Assembly (NCBI GenBank): GCA_036269895.1
Contig: DATBDN010000127.1
Span: 1 to 61,580, forward strand
Direction: 5' to 3'
Origin: DATBDN01 sp036269895
Lineage (GTDB): Bacteria > Actinomycetota > Thermoleophilia > Solirubrobacterales > Thermoleophilaceae
DNA: 61,580 nt
The first letter of the stretch is position 1. Every line of letters starts with the position of its first letter. Below are positions 17,773-26,174 of the stretch, piece by piece. A program made the position numbers and the translations under genes. Below the pieces are notes generated by a model. It was not told the origin of the DNA and did not search any database. It saw only the letters and a list, made by a program, of their open reading frames with translations.

Positions 17773-19263
17773 TTACTTCTCCGGCAGCTCGATCTCGCGC
17801 TTGAGGACCTTCCCCGTGGATGTCTTGGGCAGGTCGTCCGCGATCCAGACCAGGCGCGGGTACTTGTAGGCGGCCACTCGCTGCTTGACGAAGTCGCGGA
17901 TCTCCTCCGGCGTCGCCTCGGCGCCGTCCTTCAGCACGACGGCGGCAGCCACCTCCTCACCGAGTTCGTCGTGCGGGGCGCCGAGCACCGCAGCCTCGCG
18001 GATTGCCGGGTGGCTGTAGAGCACCTCCTCGATCTCGCGCGGGTAGACGTTGTAGCCGCCGCGGATCACCAGCTCCTTCTTGCGGTCGACGATGAAGAAG
18101 TAGCCGTCCTCGTCCACCGTCGCGATGTCGCCCGTGTGGAACCAGCCGTTCTTCATGACCTCGGCCGTCGCCTCGGGCTTGTTCCAGTACTCCTTCATCA
18201 CGAACGGTCCGCGCATCACGACCTCACCGCGCTCGCCTTGCGGCACCTCGTCGTCGTTGTCGTCGAGGACCTTCATCTCGGTGCCGCCGATCGGCACGCC
18301 GATCGACCCGGGCTTGCGCTCCCGGTCGGGCTTGTTGAACGAACCCATGCCGGTCGTCTCCGACAGGCCGTAGCCCTCGAGCACCTTGGCGCTGAACCCT
18401 TCGTCGAAGCCGCGCAGCAGCTCGACAGGCATTGCCGAGCCACCTGACACGCACAGGTCGAGCGACGACACGTCGTACTTCTCTCGATCCGGGTGATGAA
18501 GGAGCGCCGAGTACATCGTCGGCACTCCGGCGAACGAAGTCACGTGGTCGCGCTGGATGATCTCGAGCGCCTTGCCCGGCTCGAAGCGCGGCAGCAGCGT
18601 GAGCAGCCCGCGTGCGTGGAACGCCATGTTCATGACCGAGTTCATCCCGAAGACGTGGAAGAGCGGCAGCGTCCCGAGGCCGACCGAGTCGGGTCCCGCG
18701 TCGACCAGGTCGCGCGCCACCTCGGCGCCGGTGGCCAGGTTCGAGTGCATCAGCGTGGCGCCCTTCGGCGTCCCGGTCGTGCCCGACGTGTAGATGATCA
18801 CCGCCGCGTCGTCGTCGGCGCGATCGACAACCTCCTCGACCGGGTCCGCCCCGCCGAGCAGCTGCTCGAACTCGCCGGGCTTGGCGATCACCGCCTCGGC
18901 ACCGGCGGCGTCGCTGCCGTCCTGGGCAGGGGTGGCGAAGTCGTGCCAGGCGATCATCACCTTCGCGCCCGAGTCCGATACGTGGTACTCGACCTCCCGC
19001 GCCTTCAGCAGCGGGTTCATCGGGACGACGACGGCACCCAGCCGCAATGCTCCGAAGTACACGATCGGGAAGTAGGGGACGTTCGGCATCTGCAGGCCGA
19101 CCGCGTCGCCCGGCTCGACTCCCTTCGCGCGCAGCATGCCCGCGGCGCGCGCGACGGCGGCATCGAGAATCCCGTAGGTCAGGACGACGTCGTCGAGCTT
19201 GACGGCGGGGCGGTCGGCCGCGTCGCCTGCGGCGGCGCTCAGTTCCTCGGCGAAGTTGGTCAT
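17773..19263 (-). CDS. long-chain acyl-CoA ligase (AMP-binding)
   Basis: Adenylate-forming enzyme of 496 residues that activates a carboxylic acid through an acyl-AMP to its CoA thioester. The A3 phosphate loop is IIYTSGTTGTPKG, GYGLSETTG is motif A5-like, the hinge region includes the adenylate-binding WFHTGD and RGGYNVYPREIEE, and the catalytic Lys is in TSTGKVLKRE near the C-terminus. The open frame extends upstream, but homology and a GGGAGCG site set the ATG at 19263. It is divergent from a TetR gene, which may control it. Confidence 0.92.
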   Translation of the reverse strand: MTNFAEELSAAAGDAADRPAVKLDDVVLTYGILDAAVARAAGMLRAKGVEPGDAVGLQMPNVPYFPIVYFGALRLGAVVVPMNPLLKAREVEYHVSDSGAKVMIAWHDFATPAQDGSDAAGAEAVIAKPGEFEQLLGGADPVEEVVDRADDDAAVIIYTSGTTGTPKGATLMHSNLATGAEVARDLVDAGPDSVGLGTLPLFHVFGMNSVMNMAFHARGLLTLLPRFEPGKALEIIQRDHVTSFAGVPTMYSALLHHPDREKYDVSSLDLCVSGGSAMPVELLRGFDEGFSAKVLEGYGLSETTGMGSFNKPDRERKPGSIGVPIGGTEMKVLDDNDDEVPQGERGEVVMRGPFVMKEYWNKPEATAEVMKNGWFHTGDIATVDEDGYFFIVDRKKELVIRGGYNVYPREIEEVLYSHPAIREAAVLGAPHDELGEEVAAAVVLKDGAEATPEEIRDFVKQRVAAYKYPRLVWIADDLPKTSTGKVLKREIELPEK

Positions 19264-19306
19264 TGGTTCGCTCCCTTCGTGCTTTGAATTCTCCCTCGCC
19301 GGGAAG

Positions 19307-19341
19307 CGGAGCAGGTGTTCCGGTTCTGCTACGTTGCTCCG
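19307..19341. promoter_or_regulatory. inverted repeat between acyl-CoA ligase and TetR genes
   Basis: CGGAGCA at 19307-19313 and TGCTCCG at 19335-19341 form a 7-bp inverted repeat next to the TetR start. The position fits an operator for the divergent TetR and ligase genes, but the 21-nt gap is longer than usual for TetR sites, so this is only a candidate. Confidence 0.3.
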
Positions 19342-19995
19342 GTGATCGTCGATGCTCCCATACCCCGTCGCGCCGATGCGACACGGAACCGCGAGCGGAT
19401 TGTCGGCGTCGCGCGCGAGCTCTTCGTGGAATCCGGCCTCGAGGTCTCGATCCGGCGAATCGCCGGCGAGGCGGGCGTCGGCCTCGGCACCCTCTACCGG
19501 AATTTCGCGACTCGCGATGACCTCGTCGACGCCGTCCTCGAGGAGGCGTTCGAGGAGTACATCGGCATCGCGGAGCGTGCGCTCGCAGCCGAGTGCGACG
19601 CGTGGACCGCCTTCACGCAGTTCGTCGAGCAGGCGCTCGAGCTCCAGTCGCGCAACCGCGCCCTGAAGGACGTCGTCGAGACGCGTGCGCACGGCCGCGC
19701 GCGTGCAGACGCGATGCGCGAGCGCGTGCGCCCGGTCGTCGTCGAGCTCATCCGCAGGGCTCAGGAGCAGGGCGCGCTCCGGCAGGACTTCACACCGCAG
19801 GATCTGCCGCTCTTGTTCTGGTCGAGCGACCGCGTGATCGAGCTCGCCGGGCAGGTCGCGCCCGGCCTCTGGCGCCGTCAGCTTGGCTTCCTGCTCGACG
19901 GCCTGCGCGCCGAGGCCGCGCACCCGCTTCCGGCGCCGCCGCTGCGTGAGGCGCAGCTGGCGTGCATTGGCCTGCCCCAGGAGCAGTCGCGGTGA
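19342..19995 (+). CDS. TetR-family transcriptional regulator
   Basis: DNA-binding regulator of 217 residues. The N-terminal helix-turn-helix includes IVGVARELFVESGLEVSIRR and AGVGLGTLYRNFATRDDL, typical of TetR. The remaining helices form a ligand-binding and dimer domain with no obvious family. The GTG at 19342 is chosen because TACGTT (19330-19335) precedes it by 6 nt. Its stop overlaps the GTG of the MFS gene, and it is divergent from the acyl-CoA ligase gene. It probably represses one or both in response to a lipid-like or drug-like ligand. Confidence 0.9.
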   Translation: MIVDAPIPRRADATRNRERIVGVARELFVESGLEVSIRRIAGEAGVGLGTLYRNFATRDDLVDAVLEEAFEEYIGIAERALAAECDAWTAFTQFVEQALELQSRNRALKDVVETRAHGRARADAMRERVRPVVVELIRRAQEQGALRQDFTPQDLPLLFWSSDRVIELAGQVAPGLWRRQLGFLLDGLRAEAAHPLPAPPLREAQLACIGLPQEQSR

Positions 19996-21446
19996 GCGCG
20001 ACGGACGCGCCGGTCCGTCAGGACTACAGGATTACGTTCGCGCTGCTGGCGCTGGCGGGGACGTCGTACGCGCTGCTGCAGTCGCTCGTCGCACCGGCTA
20101 TCCCGGACATCCAGCACGCGCTGCACACGTCGGTCAACTCGATCAGCTGGATCCTCACCGCGTATCTGCTCAGCGCGTCCATCGCCACGCCGCTGATCGG
20201 CCGGCTCGGCGACATCTATGGCAAGGAACGGCTGCTGGTGGCGGTGCTGGCGTCGCTCTGCGCATCCACCGTCGTGTGCGCGCTGGCCACCTCGCTCAGC
20301 GTGATGCTCATCGGCCGCATCATCCAGGGCGCCGCCGGTGGGATCTTCCCGCTGGCGTTCGGGATCATCCGCGACGAGTTTCCGCGCGAGCGCGTGGCCG
20401 GCGGCATCGGCGTCATGTCCGCGATCGCCGGCATCGGCGGGGGTGCGGGCGTGGTGCTGGCCGGCCCGATTGTCGACAACCTCTCTTACCACTGGCTCTT
20501 CTGGTTGCCCCTCGTCCCACTTGCGATCGCGACGGTCTCGACTCACTTGCTGGTCCCGGAGTCTCCGGTTCGCGTCCCAGGCCGCATCAACTGGGCGGGC
20601 GCGGCGCTCATGTCAGCCGGCCTCGGCGCGGTGTTGCTGGCCGTGAGCGAGGCCACATCGTGGCACTGGCTGTCGGCGAAGACCTTGATCGTGCTGGCGG
20701 TCGGCGTGGTGCTGCTGATCGCGTGGGTGCGGAACGAGGTCGCGAGCGAGAGCCCGCTCGTCGACATGCGCATGATGCAGATCCGCGGTGTGTGGACGAC
20801 GAACACGGTCGCGTTCCTGCTTGGCTTCGGGATGTACTCGTCGTTCATCCTGCTGCCCGAGTACGTGGAGACGCCGGAGCGGGCCGGCTACGGATTCGGC
20901 GCGTCGGTGACCGCTGCAGGGCTGTTCCTCGCGCCGTCCACCGTCGCGATGCTCATCACCGGTTCACAGGCGGGACGCCTGGAGAAGCGCTTCGGGTCGA
21001 AGCCGCCGCTGATCGCGGGAACGCTGCTGACGCTCGCGTCGTACGCGCTCCTGGCGGCGGCGCGCGGCGACCGCTGGGAGATCTACGTGGCGGCCGTCCT
21101 GCTCGGCGCCGGGATCGGGCTCGCGTTCGCGGCGATGGTGAACCTGATCATCGAGAACGTCGGCCCCGCGCAGACCGGTGTCGCGACCGGCATGAATGCT
21201 CTCACGCGCACCGTCGGCGGCTCCTTCGGTGGCGCGGTCGTGGCGTCGATACTCGCCGGCACGGTCGAGGCAAGCGGCTTTCCATCCGCGCAGGGCTACA
21301 CCGTCGCCTTCGGTGTCTGCGCGCTGGCGCTGGTGCTTGGCGTCGTGGTCGCATTGCTGATCCCGCAGCGACGACCGGAGGCAGCGTTCGTCGCGCATGA
21401 GAGGGGCGACCTGCCCGCGCTCGCGTCGCAGCCCGAGCGCGCTTAG
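19992..21446 (+). CDS. MFS transporter, DHA2-like (14-helix) family
   Basis: Polytopic efflux-type transporter of 484 residues with about 14 hydrophobic helices. Motif A between helices 2 and 3 reads GRLGDIYGKERL, and the motif-C-like GIGGGAGVVLAGPIVD lies in helix 5. It is a proton-driven drug/H+ antiporter type. Translation is coupled to the TetR gene by the GTGA overlap, a common layout for a self-regulated efflux pump. Confidence 0.9.
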   Translation: MSATDAPVRQDYRITFALLALAGTSYALLQSLVAPAIPDIQHALHTSVNSISWILTAYLLSASIATPLIGRLGDIYGKERLLVAVLASLCASTVVCALATSLSVMLIGRIIQGAAGGIFPLAFGIIRDEFPRERVAGGIGVMSAIAGIGGGAGVVLAGPIVDNLSYHWLFWLPLVPLAIATVSTHLLVPESPVRVPGRINWAGAALMSAGLGAVLLAVSEATSWHWLSAKTLIVLAVGVVLLIAWVRNEVASESPLVDMRMMQIRGVWTTNTVAFLLGFGMYSSFILLPEYVETPERAGYGFGASVTAAGLFLAPSTVAMLITGSQAGRLEKRFGSKPPLIAGTLLTLASYALLAAARGDRWEIYVAAVLLGAGIGLAFAAMVNLIIENVGPAQTGVATGMNALTRTVGGSFGGAVVASILAGTVEASGFPSAQGYTVAFGVCALALVLGVVVALLIPQRRPEAAFVAHERGDLPALASQPERA

Positions 21447-21503
21447 AGCGGCGCAACGGCTCTGGGTTGCACGGCCTGGGTCGACCGGCCTATAGTCCGC
21501 CTT

Positions 21504-21542
21504 CGCCGACGGGGAACGAACGGGGGACCCCCGGCCTCGGCG
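21504..21542 (+). promoter_or_regulatory. structured leader before the M28 peptidase gene
   Basis: The 5' region of the peptidase gene can form an outer stem CGCCGA/TCGGCG (21504-21509 with 21537-21542) and an inner stem CGGGG/CCCCG around 21521-21533. The Shine-Dalgarno sequence follows at about 21568-21575. I could not match it to a known riboswitch class. Confidence 0.3.
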
Positions 21543-21579
21543 GTGGGATTAGTGGGCTATCTCAATGGGAGGAGGGCTC

Positions 21580-23247
21580 ATGCCACAAAGCATGAGGTCA
21601 CGCTTTAGGCATGCCTGGCTCGCGCCGGTATGCGTCGTCGTAGGACTTTTCGTACCGTCAACCGCGGGCGCAGCACCATCGTCGGCTGGGTGTAGCAACC
21701 GTGTCAACGACACGCCGGCGAAGCTTGTCGAGTGCGTCCGGACGAACGATCTCTGGAACCACATGAAGGCGCTCCAGGGAATCGCGGACGCCAACCTGGG
21801 CACCGATCGGCACCCGTCCAGGAACGCGGGCGAGCCTGGCTACAAGGCGTCGGTCGACTACGTCGCCAACCTGATGAAGCAGGCTGGCTACAACGTCCAG
21901 ATCCAGACGTACCAGTTCCCGTACTCGTCGTTCATCGGGACGCCGACGTTGAGCGAAAGCTCGCCGAGCGCGCATGACTTCAAGCTCGTCGACGAGTGGA
22001 ACCCCGGGCCTAGCCAAGGGGAGACAGCGGGTGCCACTGTTCAGGCTGTTGGTCCCATCGTCGACCCGCCGACCGACACTCCGAGCTCGGCGAGCGGCTG
22101 CGACCCGGATGTGGACTTCGCCGGCTTCCAACCGGGGAACATCGCTCTGATCCAGCGCGGCACCTGCACGTTCCAGGCGAAGATCGACAACGCAGTCGCT
22201 CATGGAGCGTCGGGCGTAATCATTTTCAACGAGGGCAACCCCAACCCCGCCGGCCGTATCGGGGTCTTCAATGGCGCCGTCCCGAACCCCCCGACGATTC
22301 CCGTCGCGTTCACGTCGTTCGCCGTCGGTGACCAGCTGTTCAAGGAGACGCAGACGAGCACGCCGCCGGTGATGAGCATCTCGATTCACACGGTCTCGGA
22401 CACCCGCGACGACTACAACCTCATCGCGGAATCCAAGGGTGGCGATCCGAACCACGTCCTGGTGGTCGACGGGCATCTCGACGCCATCTATGGCGCCGGC
22501 ATGCTGGACAACGGCTCCGGCTCGGTCACGATTCTGGACATCGCCCAGATGATGAGGAAGGTCCACCCGCGGAACAAGCTGCGGTTCATCTGGTTCGGTG
22601 GCGAGGAGCTCGGCGAGCTGGGCTCGAAGCACTACGTCAACAACCTCTCGGCGAGCGAGTTGGGGAAGATCAGCTACGACCTCGACTCGGACGTGATGGC
22701 GACGCCGAACTACTCCATCGGCATCCTCGACCCGGCGGCCGTGGACTTCTTCACCCGCACGGTCGGCACGCAGTTCCCGGCAAATGTGTACGAGCCGTCG
22801 AAGATCGCGCGCGACATGGGCGTGAACTACTTCGACTCCATCGGGAAGAACCACATCTTCTTCTCGCCGGTGGGAACCGACGCCGAGCAATTCCAGTTGG
22901 CGGGCGTGCCCGCCAGCGGCATGCTGACCGGACAGGACTGCTGCAAGACGCAGGAGGAAGTCAACCTGTTCGGTGGGTACACCGGCAACTACGAGGGCAA
23001 CGTGCCGAGTTTCGACGGCGGCTGCGTTGACAACCCGTTCCGCTGGTGCGACAACCTGAGCAACAACGACCCGAACGTGCTGACGTTCATGTCCAAGGCG
23101 TTCGCCGACATGACGTCGCGCATGGCGAATTACAACTTCGGGTCCAGCCAGGCCAGCGCCGCCAGAGCGGCAACCGCCCACAGGGCGGCGGCCCGGTTCA
23201 AGTCGGCCCGGCTCAAGGCACGAGCGAGGGGGCGCCTCGCGCGATAG
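21580..23247 (+). CDS. secreted M28-family aminopeptidase-like protein with PA domain
   Basis: Exported protein of 555 residues with a signal peptide (hydrophobic about 14-32, AGAAP). A PA domain inserted at about 145-260 contains QRGTCTFQAKIDNAVAHGAS. The zinc peptidase core has GHLDA, LDNGSGS, GGEELGELGSKHYVNN and LDSDVMATPN, matching the first four metal ligands of Streptomyces-type aminopeptidases. The last ligand His is not obvious (see findings). The C-terminus is a basic Ala/Arg tail. The ATG at 21580 follows GGAGGAGG, so the ATG 15 nt upstream is unlikely. Confidence 0.87.
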   Translation: MPQSMRSRFRHAWLAPVCVVVGLFVPSTAGAAPSSAGCSNRVNDTPAKLVECVRTNDLWNHMKALQGIADANLGTDRHPSRNAGEPGYKASVDYVANLMKQAGYNVQIQTYQFPYSSFIGTPTLSESSPSAHDFKLVDEWNPGPSQGETAGATVQAVGPIVDPPTDTPSSASGCDPDVDFAGFQPGNIALIQRGTCTFQAKIDNAVAHGASGVIIFNEGNPNPAGRIGVFNGAVPNPPTIPVAFTSFAVGDQLFKETQTSTPPVMSISIHTVSDTRDDYNLIAESKGGDPNHVLVVDGHLDAIYGAGMLDNGSGSVTILDIAQMMRKVHPRNKLRFIWFGGEELGELGSKHYVNNLSASELGKISYDLDSDVMATPNYSIGILDPAAVDFFTRTVGTQFPANVYEPSKIARDMGVNYFDSIGKNHIFFSPVGTDAEQFQLAGVPASGMLTGQDCCKTQEEVNLFGGYTGNYEGNVPSFDGGCVDNPFRWCDNLSNNDPNVLTFMSKAFADMTSRMANYNFGSSQASAARAATAHRAAARFKSARLKARARGRLAR

Positions 23248-23257
23248 GACGCTGAGT

Positions 23258-23289
23258 GTGGCGCCGGGCCGTTCCCGGCCCGGCGCCAC
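23258..23289. terminator. perfect hairpin between convergent genes
   Basis: A 13-bp perfect stem (GTGGCGCCGGGCC with GGCCCGGCGCCAC) closes a 6-nt loop. It lies between the end of the peptidase gene and the end of the sigma factor gene. There is no U tract, but its place between two convergent stops fits a bidirectional terminator in a GC-rich genome. Confidence 0.6.
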
Positions 23290-23345
23290 GCTGCGTCACC
23301 GAAGACGCCTTGAAGGCATGGACCTCGACAAGGTCGAGCAGCGGT

Positions 23346-24227
23346 TCAGCCGAGCGGCCTGAGCCGCAGCTTGGCGCGGTCCGCGATCAGGTCGATCGCG
23401 ACGATCCGTCTCCGGGCGCAGGTGAAGCCGACAACGGCGATCGGGTTCGCTCCGGGAGCGATGACCAATCCCGGCGAACCATTGACGCTCGCAACACGCG
23501 CCAGGCGCGCGAACGGCCTGCCCCGTGCAAGAACCTGACGTGCGACCCGTTCTGCGCCGCTGATAGGCGCCCGGGCACGCGGCGCGCGGCCGCCGGCATC
23601 GATCCGGAACACCACGTCCGGATCGAGCACGCTGATCAGCGCCTCGAAGTTGCCTTCCCGCGACGCCGCCAGGAAGGCGTCGACGAGTTCGCGCTGCCGC
23701 TGCCGGTCCGCATCGTCCACGGCCGGCGCAGCACCCTGCACTCTTCGGCGCGCGCGGCTGGCGAGTTGCCGCGCGGCTCCCGTCGTGGTCCCGACGAGGG
23801 GAGCGATCTCGTCGAACGGCACGGCAAACATGTCGTGCAGCACGTACGCGAGGCGCTCGCCGGGCGACAGCGAGTCGAGCACGACGAGTAGCGCGATGCC
23901 GACCGAGTCGGCGAGCAGGGCCTCGGTCTCGGGTTCGCTCTCGCCGTTCTCCAGACTGACCAGCGGCTCCGGCAGCCAGCTGCCGACGTAGTCCTCGTGG
24001 CGCGCACGGCGCGCGCGCAGCATGTCGAGCGAGACCCGCGCCACGACGGCAGTCAGCCAGCCAGGCAGGTTCGCAATCGCCTCGGCGTCGGAGCGGCTCA
24101 GCCGAATCCAGGCCTCTTGGACCGCGTCGTCGGCATCGCTCAGCGAGCCGAGCATGCGGTACGCGACCGCCCGCAGGCGCACCCGATGCTGCTCGAACTC
24201 CTCAGCTAGAAGCTCGCCCGCGGTCAT
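23346..24227 (-). CDS. ECF41-family RNA polymerase sigma factor with SnoaL-like domain
   Basis: Extracytoplasmic-function sigma factor of 293 residues. Region 2 spans about 10-75 (YRMLGSLSDADDAVQEAW) and region 4 about 110-165. The C-terminal NTF2/SnoaL-like domain starts near 175. The ECF41 hallmarks are visible: WLPEP at about 84-88, a DGGGR-like DAGGR in the extension, and a basic C-terminal end where others have NPDK. The extension is known to tune sigma activity in place of a separate anti-sigma factor. Divergent ECF41-like promoters upstream suggest autoregulation and control of the ABC genes. Confidence 0.9.
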   Translation of the reverse strand: MTAGELLAEEFEQHRVRLRAVAYRMLGSLSDADDAVQEAWIRLSRSDAEAIANLPGWLTAVVARVSLDMLRARRARHEDYVGSWLPEPLVSLENGESEPETEALLADSVGIALLVVLDSLSPGERLAYVLHDMFAVPFDEIAPLVGTTTGAARQLASRARRRVQGAAPAVDDADRQRQRELVDAFLAASREGNFEALISVLDPDVVFRIDAGGRAPRARAPISGAERVARQVLARGRPFARLARVASVNGSPGLVIAPGANPIAVVGFTCARRRIVAIDLIADRAKLRLRPLG

Positions 24228-24235
24228 ACCCGTAT

Positions 24236-24262
24236 GACTCCGCGAACACCCTGGATGTGACA
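24236..24262 (-). promoter_or_regulatory. ECF41-type promoter of the sigma factor gene
   Basis: Read on the minus strand, TGTCACA (24262-24256) is followed after exactly 16 nt by AGTC (24239-24236). The published ECF41 consensus is TGTCACA, 16 nt, CGTC. The -10 element ends about 8 nt before the ATG at 24227, so the transcript would be leaderless or nearly so. Confidence 0.65.
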
Positions 24263-24271
24263 GTCCGCCTT

Positions 24272-24298
24272 GGTCACATCCGCATCCGGCACCTCGTC
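24272..24298 (+). promoter_or_regulatory. ECF41-type promoter of the ABC exporter operon
   Basis: GGTCACA (24272-24278), a 16-nt spacer and CGTC (24295-24298) match the ECF41 consensus in 10 of 11 defined bases. Its -35 is one arm of the perfect inverted repeat GATGTGAC/GTCACATC (24254-24261 and 24273-24280); the other arm forms the -35 of the sigma gene promoter. Confidence 0.65.
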
Positions 24299-24330
24299 AT
24301 ACGCGTGCAACCAACGAGATGGAGAACGCG

Positions 24331-25272
24331 ATGGCAATCGTCCATGTCAACCAGCTGAAGAAGACTTACGTCGGCGGAGTCGAGGCGGTGAAGGGCATCG
24401 ACTTCGACGTCGCCGCCGGCGAGGTGTTCGGGCTGCTCGGGCCAAACGGGGCCGGCAAGTCGACCGCGATCGGGATGCTCACCACGACGATTGCGCCGAC
24501 GAGCGGCACGGCGGTGCTTGCGGGCCACGACGTGGTCAAGCAGCCGCTGAGCGCACGCAGCGTCGCGAGTGTCGTCTTTCAGGAATCGGTCGTGGACCGC
24601 ACACTCAGCGGTCGCGCCAACCTCGAGCTCCACGCCAACCTGTGGGGGGTCGATCCCGCGCCAGCCGCCGCACGGATCGGCGAGCTCGCGCGCGCGCTCG
24701 ACATCGCCGAGCTCCTCGACCGGGAGGTCGCCGGCTACAGCGGCGGCGAGCGGCGGCGACTCGAGATCGTCCGCGCGCTCGTGTCGGATCCGCGTGTGCT
24801 CTTCCTCGACGAACCCACAGTCGGGCTCGACCCGCGGATCCGGTTCGAGCTGCTCGACGTGATCGCCGGGCTGCGCAACCGTCAGGAGATGACGATCGTC
24901 CTCACGACCCATTACCTCGAGGAGGCCCAGCGGCTCTGCGACCGGGTGGCGATCATCCACGATGGGCGGATCGTTGCGCTCGACACGCCTGGGGCGCTGC
25001 TCGCCGACGTAGGAGGTGAGCTGCTCGAGCTCCGTGTCGATGGCGACGTGGCGGTCGCTCTCGCCGCGCTCGGCGCTCATGGCATCGCCGCCGCTGAGGC
25101 CTATGTCGTCGGCTCGACGCTGACCGTGCCGCTGCATGGAGCGAGTGCGGGCGACGCGCTCACCGCAATTGGCGAAGCAGGCCTGCGCACGACCGCTATC
25201 AGCACCCGGAAACCGACGCTTGACGACGTCTATCTGCGGCTGACGGGCGACGACCTCGCCCTCGCCGCCTGA
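24331..25272 (+). CDS. ABC exporter ATP-binding protein (DrrA-like)
   Basis: ATPase subunit of 313 residues of the daunorubicin-resistance type. Walker A is GPNGAGKST (about 37-45), the signature is YSGGERRRLE, Walker B is VLFLDEPTVGLDPR, and the switch His is in LTTHYLEEAQ. A DrrA-type C-terminal domain ends with RKPTLDDVYLRLTG. The ATG at 24331 has GGAG 5 nt upstream; an ATG 12 nt earlier is less well placed. It is driven by an ECF41-like promoter divergent from the sigma gene, so it is probably induced by that sigma factor. Confidence 0.92.
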   Translation: MAIVHVNQLKKTYVGGVEAVKGIDFDVAAGEVFGLLGPNGAGKSTAIGMLTTTIAPTSGTAVLAGHDVVKQPLSARSVASVVFQESVVDRTLSGRANLELHANLWGVDPAPAAARIGELARALDIAELLDREVAGYSGGERRRLEIVRALVSDPRVLFLDEPTVGLDPRIRFELLDVIAGLRNRQEMTIVLTTHYLEEAQRLCDRVAIIHDGRIVALDTPGALLADVGGELLELRVDGDVAVALAALGAHGIAAAEAYVVGSTLTVPLHGASAGDALTAIGEAGLRTTAISTRKPTLDDVYLRLTGDDLALAA

Positions 25273-25297
25273 GATCGCTCGGAAAGGAGCAACAACG

Positions 25298-26161
25298 ATG
25301 GCCACCACCATTGCCGAACCAACCAACCGCGCACGGCCGGCATCGGCGCGGCGACCTACCCGCCTCGGGCGTGCGCTCCGGACGCTTGCGTCCCGACGTG
25401 CCGCCTTGACTGCGCACAACCCGCGCCAGATCGCGGTTCCGATGATCACGCCGATCATGTTCGCCCTTGTCATCGCGCCGGCGCTCCAGAGCGCGCTTGG
25501 TGGCCTCCACTCGCACATCGACTACTTGGCGTTCGTGGCGGTGGGGACTGTCGGCCTGCTCGTTCCGCTCGCTACCACGTTCGCGGGCCTCAGCGTGCTC
25601 GTTGATCGCGACAACGGCGCTCAGCGCGAACTTCTCGCGGCGCCGATCCCACGTCCACTGCTCATCGTCGGCAACCTGCTGGTGGTGAGCACACTCTGTG
25701 CGCTTCAGGTGGTCGTCGTGATCGCCGTGGCAGCGGTCCGCGGCGCCGACTTCCAGATCCGGCCGGCGGGGATCGTCTGGTTCACGGTCGCCGCACTGCT
25801 CTTCGTGGTGCTCATGTACGCGATCGCCGAGACACTTGCCGCACGCATCGGCCGGCAGGAGGAGTACATCGCCGCCACGCCGGCGATCGCGATCGTGCCG
25901 TGGTTCTTCGCCGGCGCCCTTTTCCCGATCGCTGCGCTGCCGGGACTGCTGACCACGTTCGCGAAGCTCCTCCCGCTGACCCACGCCCTCGCGCTCATGC
26001 GCTACGGCTTCGTCGACCCGAAGGGAGGCGGCCTGCACGACATCTGGGGCTTGTCGAACACGACGCTCGAAGCGTGGCTGAGCCTCACGGTCGTACTCGT
26101 CTTCGCTACCGCCTTCAGCGCGCTTGCGGTCCGCTCCTTCACTCGGTCAGCCGTGGGTTGA
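25298..26161 (+). CDS. ABC-2 exporter permease (DrrB-like)
   Basis: Integral membrane partner of the DrrA-like ATPase, 287 residues with six hydrophobic segments. A cytoplasmic loop LVDRDNGAQRELLAAPIPRP corresponds to the conserved permease coupling region. AAAGGAG lies upstream of the ATG, and the gap to the ATPase gene is 25 bp. The substrate is unknown; relatives export hydrophobic compounds. It is convergent with the aquaporin gene, with stops 13 bp apart. Confidence 0.9.
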   Translation: MATTIAEPTNRARPASARRPTRLGRALRTLASRRAALTAHNPRQIAVPMITPIMFALVIAPALQSALGGLHSHIDYLAFVAVGTVGLLVPLATTFAGLSVLVDRDNGAQRELLAAPIPRPLLIVGNLLVVSTLCALQVVVVIAVAAVRGADFQIRPAGIVWFTVAALLFVVLMYAIAETLAARIGRQEEYIAATPAIAIVPWFFAGALFPIAALPGLLTTFAKLLPLTHALALMRYGFVDPKGGGLHDIWGLSNTTLEAWLSLTVVLVFATAFSALAVRSFTRSAVG

Positions 26162-26174
26162 CCGAGCGTGGAGG

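Noticed and set aside
19264..19923. N-terminal extension of the acyl-CoA ligase reading frame
   Set aside because: The 220 extra residues are low-complexity and antisense to the TetR gene. Ligase homology and a Shine-Dalgarno sequence begin at 19263.
21481..21580. c-di-AMP (ydaO-type) riboswitch before the M28 gene
   Set aside because: Only a GGGGAAC-like piece and a GC stem are present. The leader is too short, and the later conserved part of the class is not recognisable.
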